From the NCBI GenBank assembly GCA_030695565.1, contig JAUYRZ010000015.1:1-64000 (forward strand): DNA of 64,000 nucleotides. Reading direction: 5' to 3'. Positions 1-8,623 of this stretch are shown here, piece by piece. How positions within the stretch are numbered: position 1 is the first letter of the stretch; each line of letters opens with the position of its first letter. Position numbers and translations under genes: made by a program. The notes beneath the pieces are model-generated. The model was not told the origin of the DNA. It searched no databases and saw nothing but the letters and a program-made list of their open reading frames with translations. This DNA is from Archangium sp. Lineage in GTDB: Bacteria; Myxococcota; Myxococcia; Myxococcales; Myxococcaceae.

Positions 1-384
1 GCGGCGCCCGAAGCGCCCGCGCAGTCGTGGGATGCACCCGTTGAGATCGCGGCGCCCGAAGATCCCGCGCAGTCGTGGGATGCGCCCGTTGAGATCGCGG
101 CGCCCGAAGCGCCCGCGCAGTCGTGGGATGCACCCGTTGAGATCGCGGCGCCCGAAGTTCCCGCGCAGTCGTGGGATGCGCCCGTTGAGATCGCGGCGCC
201 CGAAGCGGCCGCGCAGTCGTGGGATGCACCCGTTGAGATCGCAGCGCCCGAAGCGCCCGCGCAGTCGTGGGATGCGCCCGTTGAGATCGCAGCGCCCGAA
301 GCGCCCGCCCAGTCGTGGGATGCGCCCGTTGAGATCGCAGCGCCCGAAGCGCCCGCCCAGTCGTGGGATGCGCCCGTTGAGATC
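1..384 (+). repeat. Eight tandem 48-bp coding repeats
   Basis: Units start at 1, 49, 97, 145, 193, 241, 289 and 337 and differ by only a few bases. A ninth, diverged unit covers 385-432. Because 48 is a multiple of three, every frame stays open through the array, which explains the long out-of-frame ORFs here. The array may continue upstream of the window. Confidence 0.95.
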
Positions 385-2544
385 GCAGCGCCCGAAGCGC
401 CCGCGACGTCGTGGAACACTCCGGTCGAAGTCGCGGCGCCTGAAGCGTCGGTCGTCGTCGGCGCACCCGAAGTTCCCGCGCAGTCGTGGGACGCGCCCGT
501 TGAAGTGGAAGGGCCTGCAGCGCCCGCGCAGTCGTGGGACCCGCCGGTCGAAGTCGCAGCGCCCGCAGCTTCCGCTCAGTCGTGGGGCGCTCCGGTCGAA
601 GTCGCGGCGCCCGTCACTCCCGCACAGTCCTGGGACGCTCCGATCGAGGTCGCAGCGACGGAGGCGCCGTCTGTCGCCGTCGCGCCCGAGCCCCCACTTC
701 AGTCGTGGGACGCTCCGATCGAGGTCGCAGCGCCGTCTGTCGTCGTCGCTCCCGAGCCCCCGGTTCAGTCGTGGGACGCTCCGATCGCAGCCCCGCCTGC
801 CCCTCCGGTTCAGTCATGGGACGCTCCGATTGAGGTCGCGGCGCCTGAAGCTCCTTCGGTCGTGGTCGCGCCCGAGCCCGCAGCTCAGTCGTGGGACGCT
901 CCGATCGAAGTCGCGGCGACCGAAGCGCCGTCCGTCGTCGGCGCGCTCCAGTACGCGCCGACACCGTCTTCCGTTCAGGCCTGGGATGACCAGGAAAGCG
1001 AGTCGCGCCGCCGCCGCGCTGAAGCCGACCAGGAGGAAGAACTTCACGCCCGCGAAAGGCAGCTGCGCTCGTCGGAGAACAGTCGGGCCCTCGCTGCAGC
1101 AGCGTTCTCGGCGCCTCAGGCTCCCGCTTTCGCAGAGCAGGGGAGCGAAGAGATCGATCGGATGGCCCAGGCCATCGCCGCCGAGCCCACGCCCTCGTCG
1201 TCTTCCTCGTGGGACGACGTGCCGATCGTGGGCGACTCTTCGCCTGCGACCGTCGCGGGAGCCCCGCCCACCGAGCCTGAGGAGATGATCCTCGAAGCGA
1301 CGCTCGAGCCGGGCGCAGCAGAGGTCGCCCCCGTCTCACTCGCGAGCGGTTCGGCCTTCGACATGCTGGCGATGGCCCCCGAATCAGCGCCTCGCATTCC
1401 GACCTTTGCACGGCCGGCGCCGCCGCCCCCGGTGGCGAGCTGGGCTGAGCCCGGCCCCGTCGAAACCAAAGCCGACACCTCGGTCTTCGGCGCCGCGTGG
1501 GACAACGGCGAAGCAGACCCCGTGCTCGCGGGTTCCCCTTCCGATGCAGTCGAGCTCGCTTCGCCCGCAGACTTCCTCTCCGGCGTCGCGGTGGCCGAAG
1601 AGGTCTCGCTCGAAGCCGACCTCGGTGAGTTCGTGGTCGAGTCGGCGTCTGCCGCCGCGCTCGCCACCAACGTGCCTGAGTCGGGCCCGTCTTCGATCGA
1701 CGACGGCAAGATCGAGCTCGCGAAAAACTCCGACTTCATCGACAACTCGCAGCTCACCGGTACGGGCGAAGCGTGGTCTGACGATCGCAGCTCGCTTTCG
1801 CTCGAAGGCGACGACGACGGCGATGTGATTCAGGGCATGGTTCTCGAAGAAGAGGATCCCGTGCCTTCGCCCGAGCCCGCCGACTCGTGGGGCGTGGCCG
1901 TCTCGCAGCCCTCCCCCGTGCCCGTCGCGCCCGCGCCTCCGCCGATGGCCGTGCGCCCGCCGCCTGCGCCGCCTCAGGCCCGCGTGGTACCGCCGCTGGG
2001 TGGCGAGACGCGCGTGGCGCTCCCCGTCTCAGCGCCGTCCACCTCGGTCTCTCAGTCGCCGCTTCCCGTGGCCGCCCCGCGGACCTCCGTCACGCAGTCG
2101 GCCGTGCCGGTCGCGGGCCCTGGCACCGCGGGAGGCACGGCCGGTGTCATCTCCGGCGCCAACGTGCAGCCGGTGTTCGTGCCCGGTGAACACCGGGTGA
2201 TCCTCCACACGGTCGAAGGCCAGGTGAAACGCGGCGCGATCAAAGACGCCAAGCTGGGTGAGCCGCAGCTGGTGCTCCACCTCGCGACCAGCGGCACCGA
2301 GACCTTGCCCCGCGAGCGCGTCAAAGCCCTGTTCTTCATGCTCGCCCCCGGAGCACGCGCCCCGTCGACCGAGGGCAACAAGGTGCGGGTCACCTTCAAA
2401 GATGGCCGGCAAGTGGCGGGCTTCTCGACGGATCACAAGGGCGCCACCGCGGGCTTCTTCGTGGTGCCCGCTGACAACCGCACCAATACCGAGCGGATCT
2501 TCATCTTCCGCCACGCGGTCCAGAGCATTTCGATCGACAGCTGA
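1..2544 (+). CDS. Repeat-rich protein with conserved C-terminal domain, 5' end cut by window
   Basis: The frame is open from base 1, so the start lies upstream; 847 residues are visible. Residues 1-128 are eight near-perfect 16-residue repeats of the type AAPEAPAQSWDAPVEI (48 bp each, bases 1-384). Residues 129-325 are degenerate versions keeping the QSWDAP core, interspersed with Ala/Pro/Glu/Val segments. The middle is acidic and low in complexity, with a charged RRRRAEADQEEELHARERQ stretch, and a Pro-rich linker follows. The last ~125 residues (from about base 2170) form a compact domain beginning VILHTVEGQVKRGAIKDA. It resembles the small beta-rich domain that ends several myxobacterial signalling proteins, but I cannot name its function. 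There is no signal peptide in the visible part. It is probably a cytoplasmic scaffold or regulatory protein; the function is unknown. Confidence 0.8.
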   Translation, partial: AAPEAPAQSWDAPVEIAAPEDPAQSWDAPVEIAAPEAPAQSWDAPVEIAAPEVPAQSWDAPVEIAAPEAAAQSWDAPVEIAAPEAPAQSWDAPVEIAAPEAPAQSWDAPVEIAAPEAPAQSWDAPVEIAAPEAPATSWNTPVEVAAPEASVVVGAPEVPAQSWDAPVEVEGPAAPAQSWDPPVEVAAPAASAQSWGAPVEVAAPVTPAQSWDAPIEVAATEAPSVAVAPEPPLQSWDAPIEVAAPSVVVAPEPPVQSWDAPIAAPPAPPVQSWDAPIEVAAPEAPSVVVAPEPAAQSWDAPIEVAATEAPSVVGALQYAPTPSSVQAWDDQESESRRRRAEADQEEELHARERQLRSSENSRALAAAAFSAPQAPAFAEQGSEEIDRMAQAIAAEPTPSSSSSWDDVPIVGDSSPATVAGAPPTEPEEMILEATLEPGAAEVAPVSLASGSAFDMLAMAPESAPRIPTFARPAPPPPVASWAEPGPVETKADTSVFGAAWDNGEADPVLAGSPSDAVELASPADFLSGVAVAEEVSLEADLGEFVVESASAAALATNVPESGPSSIDDGKIELAKNSDFIDNSQLTGTGEAWSDDRSSLSLEGDDDGDVIQGMVLEEEDPVPSPEPADSWGVAVSQPSPVPVAPAPPPMAVRPPPAPPQARVVPPLGGETRVALPVSAPSTSVSQSPLPVAAPRTSVTQSAVPVAGPGTAGGTAGVISGANVQPVFVPGEHRVILHTVEGQVKRGAIKDAKLGEPQLVLHLATSGTETLPRERVKALFFMLAPGARAPSTEGNKVRVTFKDGRQVAGFSTDHKGATAGFFVVPADNRTNTERIFIFRHAVQSISIDS

Positions 2545-2563
2545 GGGCTTCGCCGCACTGCGT

Positions 2564-2581
2564 TAACGCTTAAAAGCGTTA
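2564..2581. terminator. Palindrome after the first gene, terminator or operator
   Basis: TAACGCTT-AA-AAGCGTTA is a perfect 8-bp inverted repeat 20 bases after the stop of the first gene. No T-run follows, so it could equally be an operator for the PilZ gene downstream. Confidence 0.35.
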
Positions 2582-2608
2582 CCTGAGCGACAACCTTCGG
2601 CCGGTGGA

Positions 2609-2614
2609 TTGACA
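2609..2614 (+). promoter_or_regulatory. Possible -35 box (TTGACA) for the PilZ gene
   Basis: A consensus TTGACA lies 61 bases upstream of the PilZ start codon. No convincing -10 box follows at 16-18 bases, so this is only a candidate. Confidence 0.3.
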
Positions 2615-2674
2615 AGAGGTGGGCACATCGCGCACCTTTCCCTCCGCAAGCGCTGACTGTGGGCCGGAGGTCGA

Positions 2675-3031
2675 ATGCCGAGTGGGAATCAGGGCCGGGA
2701 CAAACGCACGTATCCGCGAATCGAAGTCGCGCTCACCGCCCATTGCCGGATCGGCAATCGGTTCGTGCGCGACGCGATCGCTGATCTCTCCGAAGGCGGG
2801 CTGTACCTGAAGACCAAGGAGCCCGCGCGCGCAGGGACTCCGGTGCGGGTGGCCCTGGCGCTCCCCTTCCCCGATGGCCCTCGCTACTGCACCCTGGTCG
2901 GCAGCGTCGCGCGCATCGATCGCGATACGAAGGGCCACTCGAAGGGCCTGGGCGTGAGCTTCGAAGGCATCGACACGAACGTGCGCGATCGCGAAGCGCT
3001 CAAGGTCTTCTTGTCGAAAGACGCGGCGTAA
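2675..3031 (+). CDS. PilZ domain protein
   Basis: This 118-residue protein is essentially one PilZ domain. The two c-di-GMP-binding motifs are both present: R11-TYP-R15 (RxxxR) and D37-L-S39-E-G-G (D/NxSxxG). The predicted product is a single-domain cytoplasmic c-di-GMP receptor. PilZ singletons of this size are numerous in myxobacteria and act in motility, exopolysaccharide or development, but the target cannot be read from the sequence. It is flanked by the repeat protein upstream and converges with the DUF4388 response regulator downstream, 16 bases away. Confidence 0.9.
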   Translation: MPSGNQGRDKRTYPRIEVALTAHCRIGNRFVRDAIADLSEGGLYLKTKEPARAGTPVRVALALPFPDGPRYCTLVGSVARIDRDTKGHSKGLGVSFEGIDTNVRDREALKVFLSKDAA

Positions 3032-3047
3032 CTCCCGCCCCAGAAGT

Positions 3048-4373
3048 TCAGGCCTCGCGCGCTTCGAGGATCTGCACCCCCAGCATCGCCGCGAGGAACG
3101 CTTTGACCTGGTGTTCTGGCTTGCCCGCCATCGCCAGCAGCTCGGCGTTGGTGCGGGTGCCATCGACGCGGGGCAAGAGCTGCGCTTCCCACTTCTCCAG
3201 CTCGAGTTCGTGCAGCTGATACGCCGGCTGCTGGCTGGGGATGAGGCGATCTTCAGGCCGCACGATGCGGGTCAGGCGATCGGGCTTGTAGAGCTTCTTC
3301 ACGCCACGAATCGTGAGGTTGCCGGGGAAGAGATCGAGCTTGATGCTCTCGGAGCGTGCCTTCTCGCGGAACGCGACGGTGAACTGGCCCTCTTCCCAAC
3401 CGAAGAGGCTGTAGATGATCGCCTTGACCTGCTGCCCTACGTAATAGAGCCGCTCGGTGTCCTTGAGCAGGCCGCGCTCCACCAGGACGTCGCCGGTGCG
3501 GCGTTTGCTCTGCGCGGCCACCACGGCGGCGTCTTGCAGCTGGTCGGGTTTGATCTTCCCCACGCGCACCAGGAACTGACCGAACCGATCGGCGGCGAGG
3601 TTGCTCAGCGCGAAGACGGGCTGACCGCCTTCGAAATAGACGACCTTCTTCACCTTGCCCTTCTGCACGTACAGCTCGCCGGTTTCGCGCGAGAGGTAGA
3701 AGGCGCTGATCAGCCCGGGCAGGTTGTCGCGCAGCTCGCCCTGACGGGAGAGCCGCTTGGGGTCGAGCTCCTGGCTGGGCGCGCTGGTGGGCGGGGGGCG
3801 GGTACCGGAGACGGGGCCGGCGATGTGTTTTTGCGCGGTGAGCTTCTCGCCCTGGAGCTCGGCGGTGATGTTGCCGCCACCGGTGACGCGGATCTTTCCG
3901 GTGAGCTCCATCGCTTCATTTTCGTCGTCGACGTCGATGTCGAGCTCGACGTCGAACGGCTCGTCGACAGGTTGGGTCGAAACTGCCGGCCGCGTGACGG
4001 GCGCGAGCACCTTCACCGTCTCGAGCAGCTGCTTGGCGTCGAAGGGTTTTTCGAAGAACCTGGAGCCGGGGAAGCGGGTGAGCGCTTCGTTGGAGTGTTT
4101 GCTGCCCTTGAAGACGCCGCTCATGAACAACAGGGGCAGCCCGGGCTTGCCGGCGCGCAGGCCTTCACCGACGTGGTACCCCATCATGTCGGGAAGCAGC
4201 ACGTCGATGAGGGCGACCGCGATGGGCTCGGTCTTGATGAGCTCGACGGCCGCTTTGCCCTTGCTGGCCCCGACGACGGCGTAGCCCGCCTCCTCGAAGA
4301 GCGACGTGAGCAACGCCACCAGCTCCTTGTTGTCGTCGACGACGAGAATGGTGGGCGACATACCGTCGGTCAC
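3048..4373 (-). CDS. Response regulator with DUF4388 (PATAN-like) output
   Basis: The 441 residues start with a receiver domain (about 6-125). It has the acidic pair D13-D14, the phospho-acceptor D57 in ALIDVLLPDM and the conserved K109 in FFEKPFD. After an acidic linker, a DUF4388 domain starts near residue 208 (GELRDNLPGLISAFYLSRET) and runs into a C-terminal helical region. DUF4388 is fused to receiver or FHA domains in many myxobacterial and cyanobacterial regulators and is thought to mediate protein contacts rather than DNA binding; no DNA-binding domain is visible. The start could also be Met5 (base 4361). It is divergent from the small gene at 4412, with 38 bases between them. Confidence 0.88.
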   Translation of the reverse strand: MTDGMSPTILVVDDNKELVALLTSLFEEAGYAVVGASKGKAAVELIKTEPIAVALIDVLLPDMMGYHVGEGLRAGKPGLPLLFMSGVFKGSKHSNEALTRFPGSRFFEKPFDAKQLLETVKVLAPVTRPAVSTQPVDEPFDVELDIDVDDENEAMELTGKIRVTGGGNITAELQGEKLTAQKHIAGPVSGTRPPPTSAPSQELDPKRLSRQGELRDNLPGLISAFYLSRETGELYVQKGKVKKVVYFEGGQPVFALSNLAADRFGQFLVRVGKIKPDQLQDAAVVAAQSKRRTGDVLVERGLLKDTERLYYVGQQVKAIIYSLFGWEEGQFTVAFREKARSESIKLDLFPGNLTIRGVKKLYKPDRLTRIVRPEDRLIPSQQPAYQLHELELEKWEAQLLPRVDGTRTNAELLAMAGKPEHQVKAFLAAMLGVQILEAREA

Positions 4374-4411
4374 GTTAGCCTCTGCGGCGACTGCTCCAAA
4401 GCAAACGCGTC

Positions 4412-4711
4412 ATGCGAACCTGCCTCTTCGTACTTCTGTTGGGAGTGTCTACGCCGGGCTGGGCACAGGATCTGCCTGACTCCGGCCTGCCCGACGGCTC
4501 GGTCGAGGGCGGCAGCGCGGAGGGCATGACCGAGGAGAACGACCCTCAAGGCGGCCCCTGTCTGGAGTCCAAAGACTGCGCCCAGGGCTTCGCGTGTTCG
4601 GGCGCCCGGTGCGTGCCGGTCAAGCCGAAGAACGTGGGCTGCACCTCGGCACCTGCCGCGCTGGTGGCTGCCGGCGCCGTGTTCCTCGCGCTGCGACGCC
4701 GACGCAGCTGA
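4412..4711 (+). CDS. Small secreted Cys-rich protein with MYXO-CTERM-like tail
   Basis: This is a 99-residue protein. Residues 1-18 are a signal peptide ending near GWAQ. The mature part is acidic and carries a short Cys-rich stretch (PCLESKDCAQGFACSGARC, six-cysteine style) that probably forms disulfides. The C-terminus is Gly-Cys, a hydrophobic helix (APAALVAAGAVFLAL) and RRRRS. That layout matches MYXO-CTERM sorting signals, in which the Cys is processed by a myxosortase-type protease and the protein is kept at the envelope. The stop overlaps the start of the archaemetzincin gene by one base (TGATG), so the two are translationally coupled and may work together. Confidence 0.7.
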   Translation: MRTCLFVLLLGVSTPGWAQDLPDSGLPDGSVEGGSAEGMTEENDPQGGPCLESKDCAQGFACSGARCVPVKPKNVGCTSAPAALVAAGAVFLALRRRRS

Positions 4712-5652
4712 TGGGCCGGATTCTCGCGGTCAGCGCCGTGCTGGTCGGGGGGATCATCGTGGTGGGCATGCTCGCGACCACCCCACCGCCTCCTCGCGCC
4801 GTGCCTGCGACCGCCGCCAAGCCCCGGCTGAGCCGCGAAGAGGTCTTGCGGGCCGAGGCGTTGCCGGAGGGGCTCACCGCGCTCACGAAGGTCGCCCAGC
4901 CCAAGCTGCCCTCGCGTGAAGGCGACTGGCTCACCGAACATCCCGAAGAGGGTCAGTCGCTGGCGGGGCACCGGGCCGATTGCCAGCCGGTGGCCGGGCG
5001 CACCATCTACCTGGTACCCACCGGGGAGCTGCAGGCCAGCGCTGCAGGGGCCAGGGTGATGGACCTGTTGGAGCCGCTGCTGGCGGCGCACTTTCAATTG
5101 AAGGTGAAGCGTTTGCCCGCGCTCGATCGTGCGGTGGCCGGGAAGTCGGAGCGGAAGAACGACCTGGGGCCGCAGTGGTTGACGCAGGACATTCTCGAGG
5201 CGCTGCTGAAGCTGCGGCCCGACGATGCGGCGGCGGTGATGGCGATCACCACGGTCGATCTGTACCCGGACCCCACGTGGAACTTCGTGTTCGGTGAAGC
5301 TTCGTACGATCAGCGGGTGGGCGTGATGAGCCTCGCGCGTACGGGCGATGTGGAGCTCGAGAAGGAGCTGGTGCTCAAACGTTCGTACGGCACGGCGATG
5401 CATGAGATCGGTCACATGTTTCAGCTGCAGCATTGCGTGGCGTGGGAGTGCCCGATGAATGGGTGCAACCACCAGGAAGAATCGGATTCACGGCCGTTGG
5501 AGCCGTGCCCGCATTGCCTGGCGAAGCTGATGCGGGCCACGGGCCTCGATCCGAACAGGCGGTGGGCGGAGCTGCGCGCGGCGTTCGAGGCAGCGGGGCT
5601 GACGCAAGGCGTGAAGGAGATCGATCGCGAGCTGCAGGCCCTGAAGAAGTGA
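4711..5652 (+). CDS. Membrane-anchored archaemetzincin-type zinc metalloprotease
   Basis: 313 residues. An N-terminal hydrophobic segment (about 4-21) is a membrane anchor or uncleaved signal, and a Pro-rich linker follows. The catalytic motif is H231-E232-I-G-H235-M-F-Q238-L-Q-H241-C242, then C247-P-M249 and the pair C266-PH-C269. This H/C/M/CxxC arrangement is the signature of archaemetzincins, in which the cysteines bind a second zinc. The residue at position 8 of the HExxHxxGxxH core is Gln instead of the usual Gly. Family members are usually soluble, so the anchor suggests an envelope role. The start was chosen at the ATG overlapping the upstream stop; an in-frame codon at 4594 would put charged non-homologous residues before the anchor. 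Confidence 0.85.
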   Translation: MGRILAVSAVLVGGIIVVGMLATTPPPPRAVPATAAKPRLSREEVLRAEALPEGLTALTKVAQPKLPSREGDWLTEHPEEGQSLAGHRADCQPVAGRTIYLVPTGELQASAAGARVMDLLEPLLAAHFQLKVKRLPALDRAVAGKSERKNDLGPQWLTQDILEALLKLRPDDAAAVMAITTVDLYPDPTWNFVFGEASYDQRVGVMSLARTGDVELEKELVLKRSYGTAMHEIGHMFQLQHCVAWECPMNGCNHQEESDSRPLEPCPHCLAKLMRATGLDPNRRWAELRAAFEAAGLTQGVKEIDRELQALKK

Positions 5653-5676
5653 TCCCCTCTCCCTTCAGGCGAGGGA

Positions 5677-8391
5677 CTAGCGGCCGGTACGCTTGCGAGC
5701 CTTGTCACGAGCGGCCGACAGCGCGTCCTGCATCGACGGAGCACTGGGCTTGGCCGGCTTCTCCGCAGGAGACGCTGCGACCGCCGGCGAAGAGACGGTG
5801 CGAACAGGAGCCGCGACCACCGCCAGCGCCACCGCGGCCGGCCGAGCGCGCCGACGCAACCGGGGCCCCGACAAGAACCGGCGCACGAACACCTCCGAGA
5901 CCAGCAACAACACACACAACGCGAGGATCGCCGGCGCGAGCGGAATGGCGGCCTCCGACTCGACGGCGTCTTTGAACAGACCGACCATCGCGATGCGGAT
6001 GATCCCGCCGCCCGCCTTCGCGACGGCCGAGAGCAGGTCCTTCCCCTCACTGACCGGCGCGGGCTCGAACTCCGGAGCCCACGGCAGCGTGACGGGAGGC
6101 GCGCGGAAGAGCCGATCACCCAGCCGCACCACCGGATGCCAGGTGCCGCTGCCGGGCAATACGAAGTGAGCACCGACCCTGTCTTCGTCTTCCCAGCGCA
6201 TCGGCAGCTCGAGCGGCTTCTGCTTCGCGTCACCCGACAAGAGCACCAGGGTCGGCGTGCCCGAAGGCGGCGGCGCGAGCGGATCGAAGTCGAGCGTGAC
6301 GTGGAGATCGCTGCCGGTGAGCTGCGCCCGCGCCACCGCGTCGAGCTGCAGCGCGAGCGGCGGCATGGTCCACCGCACCAACTGGGTGATCAGCGCGCGT
6401 TGCCCACTCCACTGACGGAACGCGCCGGTGAACGGCCCGTCGACCTCGGCCATCAACGCGCCCACCCGGCCCGCGCCGCGCGGCCACATGCTCAGCAGCG
6501 GCGCGTCGTTGGTGTCGGTGGTGCGCAGGCCCACGCTGGCCAGCGGCTTCAAGTACGTCAGGTTGTAGCCACCCAGCGTCGGCGCATCGGCGGTGGGCAG
6601 CTTGCCCAGCTGCGCGAGATCCGGCCCCACTTTGCAGGCCGTCTTCTCCTCCACGAAGGTGGAGCGCGCGACCGCGATGGTCTCCTGGCTGAAGATGCGC
6701 GGCAGGCTGAGCACGTCTTCGGCGAAGTAGATGCGGCCGTTGCCGCGGCGCGCGACCTCCTCGAGCAGCTTGGCGTCTGAGTCGGCCCGCGTGCCCATGC
6801 CGATCACCGACACGGTCACGTTCTCGCGCACCAGGTCGGCGATGGTCTTCTCGTAGTCGTCGGGCTCTTCGGAGTCGGCTGCGTCGGAGAAGAGCAGCAC
6901 GTGCCGCGTCTCCTTGTTCGACGCGAGGATCTGCTTCTTCGCCGAGCGCAGGCCTTCGCCCACGAAGATGCCGCCACCGCCGGAGAACCCCTTGGCGACC
7001 TTGTCGAGCGGCAGCCCGCCCGCCACGGGGCTCATGGGGAAGATTTGATGGGTCTCGGTGTCGACCATCGCCACCGACGCTTCGTCGCGCGGGTTGAGCA
7101 GCTGCAGCGCGCCGACCACGCCTTCGGCCGCGAGCTCCATCTTGGTGCGGCCATCGGGCACGCGCGCGCCCATCGAGCAGCTGCAGTCCATGATGATGGC
7201 CATCGCGATGGCGGCCTTGCGCTGTTCTTCTCGCACCTCGAGCGAGACGGGGAGCAGATCTTCGACGGGCGATTTGCGGTAGCCGCCTTCACCGAAGCTG
7301 TGTTTGCCGCCCGTCATCACCAGGCCGCCGCCCGCTTCTTTGACGAACTGCGCGAGCACGTGAAGACCGTTTTCGCTGAGGCGACCGGCCTCCACGTCTT
7401 CGAGCACCACGGCGCCGACCCCTTCGAGCTGCTCCATGGTGAGCGGGCCCGGCGCGCGCACCTCGAGGGCGAAGTTCGCGTCGGCGAGCACTTTGGCCAG
7501 CGTGCCTTTCGGCTTGTCGGTGAAGAGCAACACGCGCGGAGGGCCTTCGACGCGCACCACCGCGCGCCCGATGTCGTTCTCCACCACGCCATCGTCGGCG
7601 GTGTCGGCGCGCAGCTCGTAGGAGGCGAGACCCGGAGCGTCGACGAGATCGCGGAACGTGAGCACCGTCGCGCCCACGGGCAAATCACGTTCGGTCTTCA
7701 CCAGCGGGCGGCCATTGCGCAGCAAGGTGAGGCGGGTCTTCGCGGGCGAGGTGGCCTTCAGGGTGGCCGTGAGAAGAAACGGCTCCTTCGCGGCGACGGT
7801 GGGCGGCACCACGAGCGAGGTGACCGCCACGTCCATCGAGACTTCTTCACGGCCGATGAAGCGCACGTCGACGGGCACACCGCGGGAGGTCAGCCGGCGG
7901 GCGGCGGCGCGGGCATCGAGGCCCGTCGCACGGCCATCGGAGAGCACCAGCACGCGCCCGCTTCGTTCGGAGGGGATGAGCTCGCCGGCGGCGTCGAGGG
8001 CGGCGGAGAGGTTGCTCGCTTCTCCGTCGATGGCCGCGTTGAAGCCGGGGAACCGGCCGTCGGTGGAGAGCGCCATCTCGATGCGGGGATCGCGGCCGAA
8101 GGAGATCACCCCCAGGCGATCGCCCGGCCGTCGCTGCGGCTCGAGCAGGCGGATCAGTTCTTCTGCGCTCGCTTCACCCCGCGGGGGCATCGAACGCGAA
8201 CGATCGACGATCACCACCACGTCGCTGCCTGCACTGCGCAGCCTGAACTCGGGCCGGGCGAGCGCGAGCACCAGCAACGAGACCAGCGCCACGCGCAGCC
8301 ACATCGGCGGGCCGTGAATGCGCGCGGTGAAATAGAGGAACAGGCCGAGCGGCAAGAGCAGCAGCAACGCCTGAGGAGCGACGAGGTTCAT
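5677..8391 (-). CDS. Large VWA-domain membrane protein (BatA/YegL type)
   Basis: 904 residues. Two N-terminal membrane helices (about 5-22 and 30-46) precede a first von Willebrand A domain with a MIDAS-like DRSRS motif near residue 63. A beta-rich region and a second VWA domain follow (MDCSCSMGARVPDG, a D-x-S-x-S-like MIDAS near residue 404). A C-terminal membrane helix lies near residues 825-850, followed by a Lys/Arg-rich tail. This is the classic architecture of the VWA proteins that work with MoxR ATPases and DUF58 proteins, and both are in the same operon. A Shine-Dalgarno CAGGAG sits 7 bases before the ATG. It is the last gene of the minus-strand run that begins near 19422. Confidence 0.85.
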   Translation of the reverse strand: MNLVAPQALLLLLPLGLFLYFTARIHGPPMWLRVALVSLLVLALARPEFRLRSAGSDVVVIVDRSRSMPPRGEASAEELIRLLEPQRRPGDRLGVISFGRDPRIEMALSTDGRFPGFNAAIDGEASNLSAALDAAGELIPSERSGRVLVLSDGRATGLDARAAARRLTSRGVPVDVRFIGREEVSMDVAVTSLVVPPTVAAKEPFLLTATLKATSPAKTRLTLLRNGRPLVKTERDLPVGATVLTFRDLVDAPGLASYELRADTADDGVVENDIGRAVVRVEGPPRVLLFTDKPKGTLAKVLADANFALEVRAPGPLTMEQLEGVGAVVLEDVEAGRLSENGLHVLAQFVKEAGGGLVMTGGKHSFGEGGYRKSPVEDLLPVSLEVREEQRKAAIAMAIIMDCSCSMGARVPDGRTKMELAAEGVVGALQLLNPRDEASVAMVDTETHQIFPMSPVAGGLPLDKVAKGFSGGGGIFVGEGLRSAKKQILASNKETRHVLLFSDAADSEEPDDYEKTIADLVRENVTVSVIGMGTRADSDAKLLEEVARRGNGRIYFAEDVLSLPRIFSQETIAVARSTFVEEKTACKVGPDLAQLGKLPTADAPTLGGYNLTYLKPLASVGLRTTDTNDAPLLSMWPRGAGRVGALMAEVDGPFTGAFRQWSGQRALITQLVRWTMPPLALQLDAVARAQLTGSDLHVTLDFDPLAPPPSGTPTLVLLSGDAKQKPLELPMRWEDEDRVGAHFVLPGSGTWHPVVRLGDRLFRAPPVTLPWAPEFEPAPVSEGKDLLSAVAKAGGGIIRIAMVGLFKDAVESEAAIPLAPAILALCVLLLVSEVFVRRFLSGPRLRRRARPAAVALAVVAAPVRTVSSPAVAASPAEKPAKPSAPSMQDALSAARDKARKRTGR

Positions 8392-8398
8392 CGCCGTG

Positions 8399-8580
8399 CT
8401 CCTGAGGAACAGCCCACCGTTCGCCCCGAGAGCAGTCGAGGGGCCACCTGCCGCGACTGCTCTCCTAAGGAACAGCCCACACCGGCCCCCGCGAGCGGAG
8501 TCGAGGGGTCACTTGCCGCACGAAGCGGAGGTGGCATCTCGACTGCGCTCGATGCGAACGGTGTGCGTCTGTTCCTTCGG
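8399..8580. repeat. Three copies of a ~57-bp dispersed repeat (two direct, one inverted)
   Basis: Copies at 8399-8455 and 8462-8520 are direct repeats starting CTCCTGAGGAACAGCCCAC and CTCCTAAGGAACAGCCCAC. A third copy, around 8528-8580, is inverted. The shared core is close to CCGTTCGCCCCGAGAGCAG followed by TCGAGGGG. The second and third copies can fold into a long hairpin. The outer edge of the first copy supplies the ribosome binding site of the VWA gene ending at 5677. Related copies lie at about 46073-46116 and 62100-62172. Confidence 0.8.
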
Positions 8581-8623
8581 AGGAAATCGCCGGCGAAGCC
8601 GGTCCCTGGTCGGGAGGAACGGA

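Noticed and set aside
1-384. CRISPR array
   Set aside because: The units are contiguous with no unique spacers and encode protein.
32-1411. Long ORFs in other frames over the 48-bp repeat array, including a 418-residue Arg/Pro-rich one
   Set aside because: They exist because the repeat length is a multiple of three and the sequence is very GC-rich. The frame that continues to 2544 has a conserved C-terminal domain and the correct codon bias.
3111-4529. Long plus-strand ORF opposite the response regulator (and similar antisense ORFs at 6901, 8999, 24301, 42946, 52253, 58934)
   Set aside because: Each is the mirror of a gene with clear domains. They show Arg/His/Gly-rich sequence without motifs, typical of high-GC shadows.
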